A stretch of DNA of 64,000 nt from Smallanthus sonchifolius (GCA_023525975.1 CM042042.1:4905501-4969500); one strand, 5' to 3'. Shown: positions 22,101-35,529, counted from the first letter of the stretch. Notes: generated by a model not told the origin, from the letters alone. Program-made: numbers and translations.

Positions 22101-25100
22101 CTTCTTTTATTAGAAACAAAGATTGAGACTTTATGAATCGTATCTACTATCCGGCGATGCCATTTTGTCTTCCCCCTGTGTAAAATGGTTGCATATATAT
22201 TTTAATCGCGAGTTAGCAACTAAGTCTCTGAAAATGATAGTAAAATACAGCATGCTTTCCTTTCATATCAGGTGGGGCATATTGTATAAAAAGGTAACCA
22301 ACTTTGGTCTGACTTTTATTTTGGCCAACCAACTTCGTCTTCATTCACAAAAGGCTTAACCTTCAAATTCTTATATATTTTAAAAATTTTCAATCTAAGG
22401 TTATCTTACCCGGTTCAGGATCAAAATGATGACATGGCAGCTGATGTGTTGGTAGCTTTAACCATGTTGATTTTTTTCCAACACGGCCTCTTGAAAGCAG
22501 TTAACTTAGAAGATTACTATAAATGCAAACTTTTTGAAAGTTTGAGCCTTTTGTAACTGCAAAATAAGTTGGTTACTCTTCACTGAAATTTGACCAAAGT
22601 AGTTTACTTCTTTTTACTGTTTGCCCTTTTAAGTGCAACCAGAACTTCTAAACATCTCAATGCAAAAATTATAGATATTTAGTTTGTTGCTGTCTCTAGT
22701 GTTCCTATTTTTGAGACCTCAATTCTTTATGGTTGTATATGCTAATTGTTAATTGGCGCCATTTTATAGGAAGCTTGTCGTCTTCTCCCAGAGATCTCGG
22801 GCCCCACAACACATCCGAAAGTAGCCCAAGTGTTATTAGAAAGACAAAAGCCTGATGAAGCTCTTATGGTTTTAAGGTGGTCAGGGAGTGATAGCGGGAC
22901 AGAATTGATCTCACTTAATGAGGCTGTTACTGCTGTCCGGGTCAGAGTTGAATGTGGATTTCTGATTGAAGCATTTATGTATCAGAGATCAGTTTGCACA
23001 AAAGTTAAGACACAAAAAGCAAGACAATTAAATGATGATTTTGAAGATCGGTTGAATTGGTTGGAGATACTTGTAACAGAAATTTGTGTTCTTTGTATTC
23101 GAAGAAATTTAATTGATCGAATTATTGGATTACCATGGAATGTGGATGAGGAGAAACATCTGCACAACTGTCTTTTGGATTGTGTTATGAAAGAACAACC
23201 TTTATCAAACACAGGAAGTCTTCTTGTTGTGTTCTATTTACAGGTATATTAGCTCTAATTTATGTACATTGAAGATGAACGATTTTGAATTTCATCATTA
23301 TATTTGATTATTTACGTCTGATTGCTGTTCATGACAATTAAATGCAAGAATGGTTAGTTTTTAAGTTAAATATGTACCTACTATTCAACATAAAGTTTAA
23401 CTGAAGTACTTTGGGTGGAGGGGGTACCAGTTTTGGTTTTTTGGTGCTTATATGTACACATATGCTGACATGGACACCAGAATATGAACATTTTACTAAA
23501 TTGCGTTCTTTATTATTTCAGCGTTATCGATACGCGGAAGCATATCAAGTTGATAGGAAGCTTAAAAGCTTTGAGGATGACTTCATTTCTAATAATCCCG
23601 TTGATGAAGATGTAAAAAACAGAATGCGTACTACGCAACATTGGAGAGCAGGATTAGTTGTAAGTTATTTTCACAGTCTTTTCTCTTTTTTAATGTAACG
23701 TGGTAGAAATATGAGAGGAACATGTGTTACTGTTGCAATTGACATAAAAGAACTTATTAGTAAAAAAATCATCATTTGCAATTATTATATAATTACTTAA
23801 AGATGCACATGTGGTTTGAGGCTGCCTTTTCAGAAAATTAAAATATGATATTTGAATATTATGAAGTGGAAAGCTTGAAAAATCAACACAGAATATATAA
23901 GACTTCATATGCATTGTTTGTTCTTCAAATCACAAAATATCTTATTATATTAACATCATGCTTGATCGATTGAGTCGCGGTTCACAGGACAAAGGCATAC
24001 AACTACTGCCAGAAGTTGAACAACAAAAGGTCAAAAATGGAGAAAGGACTGAATTAACCCCCCCAGCTAGTGGCAGCAATGCTCCAGTAAAGCCTGGTCT
24101 TCTCGATTCTAGCAATTTAGTCCCTTCTCACGTCAACACCTCTGTTCTTTTTCAATCGGGTGATGAAACCGCGTCATTCCAATCAAATTTTGGTGGATTA
24201 ACAAATTACGGTACCCCTGTTTCAAAACTGAACACCTTTAGTGATACAAAAAGAGGAATGAGCATGCTTAAATCAGTCATCAATTTTGATGATATTACAT
24301 CTACCACACCGTTAAAAGAATTTACCCGAGGTTCCTCAAGGATCCGGAAGAACAAATATCTCCAAAACGATTCAGTTGACCAGATTCCAAGATCTGGTAA
24401 TATTGCTGCTAGTTTTGAAGATTCACCTAGCAGCATCGGTGGCTTATTCAAGTCGAAAGCTTCTGGTAAATCCGCACGGTTGAGTAGACTTGGTAGAGAT
24501 GCTGACGTGGAGGATCTTATGGATATGTCTTGGAGGTATAGTATTATATACTTTTACAACTTATTACTCCCTTATTTCATGAAAATTGCAACAATTGTTG
24601 TCATATAGTTGAAGTACAATGTTTGACTGTTAGTTAAATATCTAAAATGGCCTTTGACAAAACAATGTCTTATTAATCCGAGTCAAATGTTATTAATATG
24701 TTTATAAAGTTGATAATGGACAAACTTGTAATTTTCACTTGGAATATTTCCAAAAAAGGGAAGGCTGGACTTTTCATAAAAAAATAAAGTTCATATATTT
24801 TTTTTTTCTTAAGTAATTTTTTTTCTTTTTTAGCACTTTCTTTATTGTAAAATAAAAGATTAAACATTTGTTTATCTATTAGTCAAATATCTCCAAATAC
24901 CCTCAGAAATGGAAAAAAGATCATTCTTTTGGATGAAAATCAATGTTGTATAATATAATGATTCTTGATGGGCAAAAATGTAATCTTTGCTCTGTGATCC
25001 TCAGCAACAAAGAAGAAAGGCTTCCTGTGCAAACAAATATGAACAGCGGGCCCAGATGGAGGTCAGACGATGGAAATGATCATGAAGATCAGCAGAGCCC

Positions 25101-25164
25101 TGACAGACCGACAGGCGGCATCTCCTCAAGAGGATTAAGAAGAAGCAGGCTCACCAGAATATGA
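19188..25164 (+). CDS. HOS1: E3 ubiquitin ligase / nucleoporin HOS1
   Basis: Ten exons joined by reading frame and homology: 19188-19316, 19716-20103, 20214-20348, 20422-20597, 21149-21541, 21639-21797, 22770-23243, 23522-23659, 23988-24535, 25005-25164 (2,700 nt, 899 aa; Arabidopsis HOS1 is slightly longer). All phases fit. Residues about 75-105 form the HOS1 RING-like motif (CGRC, SCGHASLC, CDVCPICR). The middle resembles the ELYS-like region (LFIEDALANLE, GSYPFENLRSAIDILFLFG, SDLVVAKQAI, FYLLDDHSDEALQ, KVAQVLLERQKPDEALMVL). The C-terminus ends PRWRSDDGNDHEDQ...RGLRRSRLTRI. From the family: HOS1 ubiquitinates ICE1 and CONSTANS, dampens cold responses, sits at the nuclear pore and affects flowering and mRNA export. 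Introns 2, 3 and 5 look U12-type. No frameshift or stop was seen, so it is probably functional. Confidence 0.95.
20104..20213 (+). other. U12-type-like intron 2 of HOS1
   Basis: 5' site GTATCCTTAT matches the minor-spliceosome donor. The branch-like element TTTTCTTAAC (20191-20200) lies about 14 nt before the AG. Reading through this intron gives a stop at 20148-20150. Confidence 0.8.
20349..20421 (+). other. U12-type-like intron 3 of HOS1
   Basis: 5' site GTATCCTTTA and a branch-like TTTTCTTTGAC at 20402-20412, about 10 nt before the AG. The intron is only 73 nt and lacks a strong polypyrimidine tract at the acceptor. Confidence 0.8.
21542..21638 (+). other. U12-type-like intron 5 of HOS1
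   Basis: 5' site GTATCCTCTT and the consensus branch TCTCCTTAACT (21620-21630), about 10 nt before the acceptor AAAGTAG. This is the best branch match of the three. Confidence 0.8.
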
Positions 25165-27697
25165 CTCCTTTCAAGACTTCACGAACCTAGAAACGTCTTT
25201 TACTACAGTCAATGGTTCAGATCGGTTAAAAGTAGGTGACAGTTGATAATGCCTGGTTTGGGTTCTGGCATAGTTTTGGTTCTTATGGTTTCAAGATGAG
25301 TACAAATTGTGTTTATTTGAAACTTCGTATTGTTACTAAACAACTTCATTTTTGTATTTTTCAGCATGTTTTCGAATAATCAATGCATCTTTTCTCAAAT
25401 TTAATGTTGGATTTTAATTTTGATTAGGCTTAAAACCGGTTAAGTTATTTTAATTTGACTGGTTTATTGCATGCTTCTGATTAAGAAGTGCATGATATCA
25501 CTAACAAAATCTTTCTTTTTTTGTTTTAACAATCAAGAGATTTGCTTTGACACCAGCAAAAGCTCAACCCTCTATAAAAACAACAGTAATTATTATTATT
25601 GTTATAATAATTATTATTATTTTTAATCTTTAAACGAAAATATATTTTTTTGAAATAATAATTAGAACTTTTTCTAAAAAATATGTTATTGGTTCATCAA
25701 AGATTTATTGGATATTGTTGTTCTTTACATTATCCTATATACATATAGAGCCCCAGTTATTGTTTTCCTCCTTTTTTATTACACACATGATTTGGTACTT
25801 TATATTTAAAAACATGATCTCCTTTTATTTTAATAATTCTTGAATGTGTAATCTTTTTTTCTTCTGTTAGAAGTTATTTATGATAATATAAATTAATAAT
25901 GCATCTGCTTTGGAGATCACATCCTGTTTTGTATCAGACAGAGAGATTTATAGAAATTTAGAAACCAAGCTGCCAATAAGAGGTTATATTTTCCTTTATC
26001 AAAATTTGATCATAAAAGATATAAAGATAAATGAAGTTTTATTTTGAATTTTGTAATTTATAGTAAACAATAAGAAGTTAAGAACTCGGTTCATTTTTTA
26101 AAATATTAAATCAAAGCAAAATAGTACAAGAAAGAAAGAAAATCCATAAAATTAATGTAAAAGATAATTTCATTCATAGGGTGGATGCAGGGGATTCAAT
26201 AATTTGTATCAAGGCTAAAAGTAAGTTGGATAAAAACAATTAAACTAAATCATTAATGTTATTTATTTACTCAAACATTCTTTAAATTTACTCCTAAATC
26301 TATAATAACGTAAATGAAAGAACTAAGACTCTCAACTATTTAGGAATGAATACATTTACTACTCATCTTGATATCACTACGGTATTAGTGTATTTAGAAG
26401 TTAGAAACCTAATAGGTTTGTTTATTGGGCTCGCCAAAATGGAAAATATAATATATTATTTAAAGACGTATCGATAAAATAGGAACTCTTTTAGAACTAA
26501 GATAGTTGATAAGGACTCTACTAAGATAGTTGATAAGGACTCCTCTTGCTTGGTGTGTGTATATATATATATACTCATTTCAGAACTAATAGTTTTCTTT
26601 AAAACTATAAGAACTTATCTGAATCATGGGTTTACGCATATATACAACATTTACATATATGTAAATAGTTAACTTACACATATGTAAAACACGGTTACAC
26701 ATATGCAAATATGCCACTACTTAATTCATTTTTCAATTGTGTAAATGATAACTTGTAACGGGTTACACATTTTGACATAAGTGCCCTCAATTTAAATAAA
26801 AAAAAAAGAAATACAAAAAAAAGATTGAAAGATATGAGTTCTCGTAGTTATGAAAGTTATTTGAAATTTTGATATGATCATGATCCTATATACATATAAT
26901 ATATAATATATAAGGAAAAAAGTACATGTAGGATTGAAGTCTTTTAAGATCACGTGTACATTCATGAGCTTTAAGGCAACGGTAGATGTGTTCGTTTAAT
27001 TACAAATGGTTCTGAACACACTGTTATGATGGGTTGGATTGTAATCACACATTTCCTCATGAATAAGAGCTAAAAAATTAGATGCACCGTTTACAGTAAT
27101 TAGACACACTGCTGTAGTTAGTGTATACTAACAGTTAGGTTTGGATAAACCATTACACTCAATGGTGCACTAGATATCTTAAAAATGTGTTACATATATA
27201 AGTATATGTATGTACATAACAATATTATATACAAATTAAATAAAAGTTTAAATTCTATGGCATATTTTTTCTTTTTAAAAATAATAAAATATATTATAAA
27301 TTTTAAAGGTTAAAAAGATAAGCAATTTTGTTTTATCTTTTAATTATATTTAACTTTCTATCAATTAAATTTTTTTATCCTCTCAAAGTTTATTCATTAA
27401 AGTAATGTGATCATGTTTATTCTTATCCTTGTACTATTTTATTTCTTGTTTATCTAAACTTTCTATATATACACATGCGTGCGAAAGATAAAATGTGAAG
27501 GAAGATATATACCTTTTTTAGGGGTGGATAATAAAAGAAAGCCAAGTGTCAAAATCAATCTAGATAAAGTTTAATGATAAGATCCCAACTAAGTACATCC
27601 TCACCATAATTATTTCACATAAATATAATTCCCACACTTTTTAATCTTTCACATCTTCCCAATTATTGTTATTCTAACCTCATATATATTATTATAA
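25165..27697. other. gene-free AT-rich intergenic region
   Basis: HOS1 3' flank followed by about 2.5 kb of AT-rich sequence without a supported gene. It holds a 22-bp direct repeat (CTAAGATAGTTGATAAGGAC at about 26500 and 26522), a short TA repeat at about 26560 and a MITE-like element at 26592-26865. Confidence 0.5.
26592..26865. mobile_element. MITE-like inverted-repeat element
   Basis: Imperfect terminal inverted repeats: CTTTAAAACTATAAGAACT at the left and, inverted, GAGTTCTCGTAGTTATGAAAG at the right. About 270 bp, AT-rich, with internal ACACATATGTAAA-type short repeats. The superfamily was not determined. Confidence 0.45.
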
Positions 27698-28101
27698 CTA
27701 GCTTAGACCCTGTGTAATATATACGGGGTGAAAAATATCAATACATAAATTTCTTAAATTTTATTTATGTATTTTACAGATGTAAAAATGTATTACTATA
27801 CATATTATAAGGATAGAAAACAAAATTCAAAATATGTAAAAAATAATATACAATTTGGTTTCGAAAATACGTCAATTATTATTTAATGTAATTTGGTTAA
27901 AAATAAAAATTACATAATTAGGTTTCAAAGTTTTTATAATAAAGGATAATTTAAAATAAATGTGTTTTATCAGTATAGTTAGTAATTTATTAAAAGATAT
28001 AAGTGCATTTAATAAGAGAGAGAGGCGGGAAAAAAATGATGAGATTGAATATGGTGACGACACGTGACATACAAAAACCTTTATTTATTATATAGTATAG
28101 A
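27698..28101 (-). mobile_element. complete small non-autonomous Helitron
   Basis: On the minus strand it starts TCTATACTATATAATAAATA (28101 downward), has CACGTGTC near the 5' end, and ends with a hairpin CCCCGTATATATTACACAGGG followed closely by CTAG (27701-27698). It is flanked as A|TC...CTAG|T, the Helitron rule, with no target duplication. 404 bp, no coding capacity. Confidence 0.85.
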
Positions 28102-28276
28102 TTAAATCTTCTTATTGTATATAAAAACATTTACAACTTAATTATTTTTATTTTATATAAATATTAATCTTTAATTAAAGTTCTTTATCTATATTTTGAA
28201 AATACAATTATTTTTTTTAGAATGATGAATCATACACTCACGTTAGGATTTAAACGCCCGTCTTTTTCAAAATATC

Positions 28277-28930
28277 CTTTAAAAACAATGTTTTAGAACC
28301 GGACCGGACAACGAACCGGTTGCTTTACCGGGTCACCGGTCGGACCGGTCCAACCGGATTTTATAACAAAATATTGTCTAAATAGATTATCATTTATCCA
28401 AATAGATAAAAACTTAAAATAGTAGTTATTAGAGATTTTTCTATGTTAAAAATAGTTTAAAATTAATACTTTTTAGATACACATTTCACCATTAAAGCTA
28501 AGGATCTTATAAAATTTACATATAGAATATAGAAGACATCAATTTCATCCTGGTGGAGTTGGCAAATCTGAACTCCTTAAACCTTTCTTTGTAGCCAGGT
28601 CTAAGGTTCGAACTCATTGCCATGTAATTTCTTTGTATTATTTTTCAGCTTTCTTTCCATTTTCTATCAAATCTAACTTATCCCACATCGACTCCCTAAT
28701 GAAATATTATAGAAGATGTGCTTCTATAAGATGATCCATGCCCATTAGCTTTTATAATTTGACCCGGATCCAATGTTTAAACGGGTTCGGTCCAACCCGG
28801 TTCGACTACCGGTTTCTGGCCCAACCGGTCGGGTCTTTACAGGCCCGTTTCAACACCCATAACTGGACCGCTCAAGTATCCGGTTCCCGATCCGACCGGT
28901 CCGGTCCGCGTTTGAAAACGTTCTTTAAAA
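28277..28930. mobile_element. element with CCGG-rich terminal inverted repeats
   Basis: Left end TTTAAAAACAATGTTTTAGA then ACCGGACCGG. The right end inverted reads TTTTAAAGAACGTTTTCAAA then CGCGGACCGGACCGG. Both subterminal zones are packed with CCGGTCCGGT-type motifs around an AT-rich centre of about 350 bp. A non-autonomous DNA transposon is likely; superfamily and target duplication are not resolved. Confidence 0.5.
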
Positions 28931-31130
28931 GTGTGCTACCAACCCAAATGACATACATTTATTTTTCTAACAAAGTGGATTATAAACTTAAAATTGAAAT
29001 TAATTAATTAATCACTCAAATATCAAATATCCGTTGACTAAAGAAGGAAAGTCGTCAACTCACACCATTGGCACAATTGGATATTATTATTCCACGTGTC
29101 GAGAAACACCACCTCAAAGACGCCAAAAGAAAAGCGGTGCTCACGCCAATCGATGTTAAACGTGTCCATACTTGCATGCAATTTTGTTATTATTCGTTTT
29201 ATATTTTGCAATGCTTTTCCTATATTTTGGTACAATTATTGGTCTCTTTTTATCGTTGTTATTATTCGTCTTTCTCGTATTAATTAAGAGAGACAAGTGT
29301 TATTTTTTGGTGCCCGTTCACTTTTATTTTATTACTTTTTTATCATATTAAATAAAGTTATTAAAAATATATTTTTAAATATTTAACTTAAATTTAGTTA
29401 TAAATAATTATTATATCATTAACTAAATAAATTTAATATAAAATTAGTTATAAATACTTATAATTTTTGATGTTATTTATCAATTTCGAAAATTAAATTT
29501 GTATTATAGATAATTATTATATCATCAAAAATGTTTTTACATTTTAATCGTCTCCATTATTTTATAAAACCAGATTGATAATTCGTTTCAATTTCGTTCT
29601 ACAAATTTTTAATCAATTTTTTTTCATCATCAATTAAATTATTCATTTTATAATTTCGAATCCATTATTATTAAAACTATTTTTTTTTATTCAACCTTCT
29701 CTATTACTAAAAATCTATAATAGAACTTTCATTTAAAACCAAACGACCCTAATTTATATGAAAAACGTTATGTTTATTAATTTTTAAAGATATCCCTCAA
29801 ATATCTTTGACCAAAATTTGATTTTTCATCGTATTAATCACGTGCAAATGCACCTCCAACTTATGGCTCAAGGTGGACGGAAGTATTGAAATGTTGACAT
29901 TTTAGGACTTTCAGTTTGTCTTATGTTCACTTTTAACCCCATACCTTTCTTTCGAAAGGTTTTCAATGGAGAAAGAATTATAAAAAGGTTGGTCATTCAT
30001 TCCAACTAAAATGTTTTAAAAAATTATATTTCAAAACAAACGTTTTAAGTCAATTGATGTTGGCTATCATCTCTTAAAATAAAACGTCTAAGCTAATCCA
30101 ATTATTGGTATCAAACGTATTACATCTCATTACTCATATTTACTTAGATCCAAACTAACAACATTAAATATATTATCATTGCACCCGAGGTTTCGGGTGG
30201 ATGCTACCTGGATATATGATGAAGAAGGTGAGACTCATTCAGTTCAGGCCCGTCTGGTGGCGGTGTAATCGTTCTTCATCGCTACAAGCACATAAAACTC
30301 GCTAGAGGGTCCACAAGTTTGAAGCCCCGTGGACACTTTGATGCTGGGTCCGCGAGTTTGAAGCCCTGTGGATACTCTAACGCTCAAGTCAAGTTGGGGC
30401 CACAATGAGAGTAACCGATATGTATGTACATGTAAATCATAAATATTAGTGGTGGTATGTTTCACCTTATTAGTTTTTATCTTGTAGGCCTTTTTTTTGT
30501 GTGTGTACACACACGTCTTTCCATAGAACATGGAGAGTGTGTAGTTAATACGCATGTGATGAGGAAGTGGGTGATTCTAGGAATTATGGATTTCGTGGTT
30601 TCATGGATAGCTTTCTGAATCGTGTATGAAATTCACTTTCAAATTGAAGTATTTTATGGTTACAGGAAATCAATAATCGGATAAGACATAGAGTATTTCC
30701 AAAGAACGAGTAGGAAACTTATGTGAAAAGAAGTTGTAATCCATTGTCGAAAACATACCAAATGAATCCTTTATATACAGTTGTACCATCACAACGAACT
30801 ATTCCAAATCATTTTCCACTGATCAAGCAAACCCGAAGCAACTTTTACTATACAACTAAACATGTATTTTTTTTAACGCTAATCTTTTACCGAGACCCCC
30901 ACCAGGGTCGTTGACCCTTGAACCTCGCCAAAAGGATGGTGCCCCCTCGAAACCCCCATGGTCTAAGTCAAAAAATAGGCATACTTAACATACATCGAAC
31001 ATTACATATCATTTCAACCTAATACAAAAAAAAGTTATAGTTTTCAACGAAGCAAACAAACACTAATCAAGTATTGATCCAAGTAAACTACAAGGACTCC
31101 ATTTGTCAATTACTAGATATACAAGACGAC
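28931..31130. other. gene-free intergenic region upstream of the MYB gene
   Basis: No supported gene. It contains a two-copy repeat of about 43 bp (TTTGAAGCCCYGTGGAYACT, 30318-30380) and long AT-rich tracts at 29330-29740. Confidence 0.45.
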
Positions 31131-31194
31131 AATGAAATTTATACTTTGGTCCATAACTCAATACTATTTTATTTGCAATCGGATCATCTTGTCC

Positions 31195-31257
31195 CTAATC
31201 TCTGTCTCTCTCTCTCCGGCGTATGTTTCTCTTCATTTCTCTCTCTATAAAAAAAAC
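31195..31257 (+). promoter_or_regulatory. core promoter-like region of the MYB gene
   Basis: A CT-rich Y-patch (CTCTGTCTCTCTCTCTCC, about 31200-31217) and a TATA-like CTCTATAAAAAA (about 31241-31252) lie about 175 bp before the ATG, spacing plausible for a plant promoter with a leader of about 140 nt. Confidence 0.45.
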
Positions 31258-31425
31258 CTGATTCGATCAAATTTTAATAAAATCGCCCACCACCCCCAAT
31301 CCGAAACCCTAATCCAATTCAATCCAATCCTATCCAATCAAACCTGTCAAAAGCATAATTTGAATTTTGAAATTGATTTTTAGGTATCGTTGATTCCACC
31401 AGAGGACGCAATCGCTTAATTAGCC

Positions 31426-34156
31426 ATGACTAGGCGATGCTCTCATTGCAGCAACAATGGCCACAATTCAAGAACTTGCCCTAATCGAGGGGTGAAGTTG
31501 TTTGGTGTTCGGATTACTGATGGATCGATCCGAAAGAGTGCGAGTATGGGGAACTTGACTCACTACACAGGATCCGGAAGCGGCAACCTCTTGAATGGAT
31601 TTTCCGGCGGCGCTGGCGGCGAACTTGATTCGCCGGGGGACACTCCGGATCATAACGCCGCCGTTGACGGGTACGGGTCGGAGGATTTTGTTGCTGGGTC
31701 GTCTTCAACCCGTGAAAGGAAAAAAGGTTAAAATTTAGGGTTTTTATTATTTATTTATCTTTTTTTCTTAAATGAACTCGTTTTAATTTTTCATCCAATT
31801 TTGCAAAAGCTTTGAGTTGATGAATTTAATCCTAATTTCATGTTGATTATATATAAGTTATTGTTAATTGATACTATCAGTTGCAGGTAATCATCTTTAA
31901 CTTGAGCTTAGTTTGATTACATTTTAGTGATTTGATGTTAAATTTCTGATCCAAAATATGTGTTTTGAACTTGGCTTTAAAAATCGAGAAGAGGACCGAG
32001 GTGACTGCTTTTCGTATGCAATGCGCAAGTTGCTTATACAGTTTTCTTTATATTTCTCGTAGGTATTTAGCATCCAAGTTTTAGCTATATATAAAGCTCT
32101 ATATATGATTTAATATATAAATCACCTACATGTACAACATCCTGATGCACAAAAAGTTGCCATGTACATGAGGCGCGCTCATCACCTGTGCTTTAAGCTG
32201 ATTTTTGGTGCACCTGTTGTACAGAACTCGCCTTGTCTACACAAAAGCGACGGCCTTGTGCCTAGGCACGCCTTTTAATACCGAGGATTTGAATCATAGA
32301 TAACCATTATTCTCACCTCACTAATGGAGGTTTTTTTGATGATGAACTTCTATATAATTACAATAACTCGATAATGTTTAATCATTTAATCTTGTGCATA
32401 CTTTGACGGATTCATTTCACCATAGTTATCAGAGGCGCTAGGCGCACTCAAGGCGCATAGGCCTCGCTTGGGGCCTAGGCGCAAGGCGCAAAAAAGCGAG
32501 GTTCTGAGAAAAAAAGCGCACTTAAAAAAGTATCTAAAATATATTATGTATTGAAAAATAATATTTTTTTCAAATAAAATAAAGAAAAGCTATTATATAA
32601 CATTTAATATCATCTAATTAGTACCAAAATGTTCAAAGTCATATACCAAAATGATCAAATACCTAGGAAATGAGCTTCGATTGGTATTGTGGAAGTTTTT
32701 ATAAGCTCAACCATAACCTAGGAAATGATAATAAAACATAAAAAAAAACTGCTCCTATAATCCTCAATATGCGCCTCAACAAAAAAGTCCAATCCCTGCG
32801 CCTCGCCTCAAAACTGCGCCTAGGCACCCGAGGCGAGGGCTTTTAACATCTATCCATTTCACTGATGTTTGTATTTGTGGAACATTTTTTGTTGCAATTC
32901 ATTTGCTTCATTGTTCTTGAATCCAAGAAACATAAAGTTTGGTGTATATATTAAATATGTGCGTTAGTAATTAAACTGTTAATATCATACACCATATATA
33001 CATTTATCTTTAATTGTCTAAGAAACAAGCTTAATGACTGATGGTTTTGAATTTTGATGATGAATTTATGAAGAGACACTTCATATTATCATTTGTTTCT
33101 ATAAACGTGACGTGGGTGTTTGGTTTGCAGGTGTTCCATGGACAGAGGAAGAACATAGGATGTTCTTATTAGGTTTGCAAAAGCTTGGAAAAGGCGATTG
33201 GCGTGGAATTGCAAGAAATTATGTGATCACAAGAACACCAACTCAAGTTGCAAGCCATGCCCAAAAGTATTTCATCAGACAAAGCAATGTTTCTAGGAGA
33301 AAGAGACGGTCCAGCCTCTTTGATATTGTAGCCGACGATGTAAGTATCACTCATCTGATCATAGCTAATGATGTGCGTGTTGTGCTAACGGGTCAATACA
33401 GGCCCGGTTGCGTTGAGGTTGTATGCATTAAATTTAGACTTGTGGTAACTTTCAACTTTTAGCTATATCTTTTGAATCGACCTGTTTGAGACCGAACAAA
33501 ACTCAAAATCTTTGAAAATTTTGGATTCGACCCGTTAGGCCAGTAACTAATTCATTACCCTTTTGTGTTTTCTTGAATTTATGTAGTCTCAAGACACTCA
33601 TATGATGTCTTCCAATGGAGGAAACCTGTCACAACCAGAGACACAATCCGTAAACAACCCATTGACCATACCAACACTAGAAGAAGAAGAAGTAGGCGAG
33701 TCAATGGACTCTGCAAACTCAAACACGGTTGATCTTCCTGTTGACCCGACACCTGCACCACTAAATCTTGAAGGTCCACAATACTTGTATCCGGTCATGT
33801 TTCCAGCATACGTGTCTTCACTCATACCGGTTGCTTTCCCGTACTGGCCTGGACCAGGGTCTGGTCAAGATCAATCTTCTTCATCCAAAACAGAGTCTCA
33901 TGAGGTTCTCAAGCCAACCGCTGTTCATTCCAAGAGCCCAATCAATGTGGATGATCTTGTTGGCATGTCGAAGTTGACTTTGGGCGAGTCAATTGGTGAT
34001 GGTGCACCGACTTCACTGAAACTAGTTGGAGGGCTGAGCCGGCAATCTGCGTTCCATGAAAGTAATCCGGGTCCAAGAAGTACTTCTAACATGGATTCAA
34101 ACCACAATCCTATATGCACTTTAGAAGGTAAAAATTTTAAGGTCCTTTTTTTATAA
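31426..34156 (+). CDS. SHAQKYF-class single-repeat MYB transcription factor (KUA1/MYBS3-like)
   Basis: Three exons: 31426-31726, 33131-33339, 33587-34156 (1,080 nt, 359 aa), all with GT-AG borders and matching phases. The protein opens MTRRCSHCSNNGHNSRTC, a CCHC knuckle (C5, C8, H13, C18), then the R/KLFGV motif (KLFGVRI), a Gly-rich linker, and one MYB repeat at about 101-150 (PWTEEEHRMFLLGL, GDWRGIAR, SHAQKYF at 142-148) followed by basic SRRKRR. The C-terminal half is acidic and Ser/Pro-rich, with SKLTLGES as a possible repression-like motif. Relatives bind TATCCA or I-box elements; KUA1 represses peroxidase genes and promotes cell expansion, and MYBS3 mediates sugar and cold repression. 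Which orthologue this is cannot be settled here. The last residues (EGKNFKVLFL) look non-conserved and may be a recent extension. Confidence 0.93.
32421..32854. mobile_element. MITE in MYB intron 1 with 8-bp target duplication
   Basis: Flanked by perfect CATTTCAC duplications (32413-32420 and 32855-32862), as for hAT elements. Both ends are rich in GGCGC/GAGGCG motifs in inverted orientation (CATAGTTATCAGAGGCGC at the left; inverted right GATAGATGTTAAAAGCCC). 434 bp with an AT-rich core. It lies wholly inside the intron. Confidence 0.75.
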
Positions 34157-34559
34157 TTATTGTTTGTAATCTTTCACCCCATCTGTATACAACGACAATA
34201 ATTTTCAGCCTGTTGTGTTGGTTCTTTTTTGATTACTTTGATGTTTGGTCTGGTTTTAAAGTTGAGCATTAAGTTGCATCTACCATCAAAATTTTTGAGA
34301 AGTACTAACTTCACTGACCATCATAAAATCATCAAGAAAAGATGTATGATGTATCATCTTTTCACATTAATTTCATTTTGAGAAATATCATTTGAATTTA
34401 TTGTTTACTACAAAATCTCATATTTATCAAAGTGTAATTCCATCTCATACTTTACACACTTACCCATATCATCAACCATCTTCTTATTTAGGCTGTTTTT
34501 TCCTAGTCTCTCAAAACCACACCCAATAAGTTCTACATGTACAAATTCAAGTGATTGAC

Positions 34560-35349
34560 TCCTACATATTTTGTACCCAAAACTTTTGTAGTGTAGCTAT
34601 GGGGGGCGGCATGGCACGCCACGACCTACGTGGCCTCTTGATCATGTGCGGACGTCACGCAAACACCACCCCACCCTCCGGTCATCGTGGCACGACAGTG
34701 GAATTTGGTGGCTCTGGTCACAATCGGGACTTGCAATATAGTTGTTGCGTGGCCTTTCTAATGGCTAGTTTAAAAAAAATAAATTAAATTAAATTAATAT
34801 TTTCCTCACACCTTTTAAATACATATCCAATTTATATTTTTTCCTTACATTCTTTCTTCTCAAACTCTCAAAATTTTATATTCCATGGATATATTTTCTT
34901 TATCTAGCTCCGAGAAGTCTTCCCTCGGTTCGTTTGAGGAACAAAACAATTTGATTTTATGGCTCAAGGTGATATACTCCTACTTAAAGATGATGAAACA
35001 TCAAGCAACACTAATTCAAGAAGGTATATAGATAGAGATTTAGGAATCCGCACATGATCGTATCATACATGATTACTTCTCCCAAACTCCTTTGTACACG
35101 ACATAGATATTTGATGAACGGTTGCGGATGTGAAGGGGGTTATTTCAACGAGTCGTGGAAGACATGGATAGAGAATATCCGTTTTCCCAAGTACGTTATG
35201 ATGGTAGAGGCAAAAGATCGTCTACGTCACTTCAAAAATGTACGCCCGGAATACGTCAATTAGAATACGGGGCTGTGCTTGACACGTATGATAAATACTT
35301 GAAGATGTCGGCTAGAACGTCGCGGGTAAGTCTACAACATGTTATGTGA
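34560..35349 (+). pseudogene. PIF/Harbinger transposase N-terminal remnant
   Basis: After a GC-rich block (34600-34700), broken frames give GCGCEGGYFNESW (about 35124) and EDMDREYPFSQVRYDGRGKR then TSLQKCTPGIRQLEYGAVLD and YLKMSARTSRVSL (35155-35340). This matches the region upstream of the DDE domain in plant PIF/Harbinger transposases. Frameshifts occur near 35055 and 35155. It is cut off at about 35349; the catalytic domain does not follow. A separate DDE fragment lies at 36938-37471 and may or may not be from the same insertion. Confidence 0.7.
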
Positions 35350-35529
35350 CGACGTTGACCTTTTTATGTGCCGACATTATTTGCACTCTACTCACGTGTG
35401 TATTATATAAATTATATATTTATAGTTTTTATATATAAGATAATATATATTACATAGTTATTTTTATCATAATTTTATATATAATAGTTATAATTAAATA
35501 AATATATACTTAATATTTTAAATAAAAAT

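Noticed and set aside
22300..22600. Weak inverted sequences (TAACCAACTTTGGTC / TTGGTTACTC) in HOS1 intron 6 as a MITE
   Set aside because: Pairing is short and irregular and no target duplication was found.
28595..28640. B-box-like AAGGTTCGAACTC suggesting a tRNA gene
   Set aside because: No A box at tRNA spacing and no acceptor stem; it lies in the core of a repeat element.
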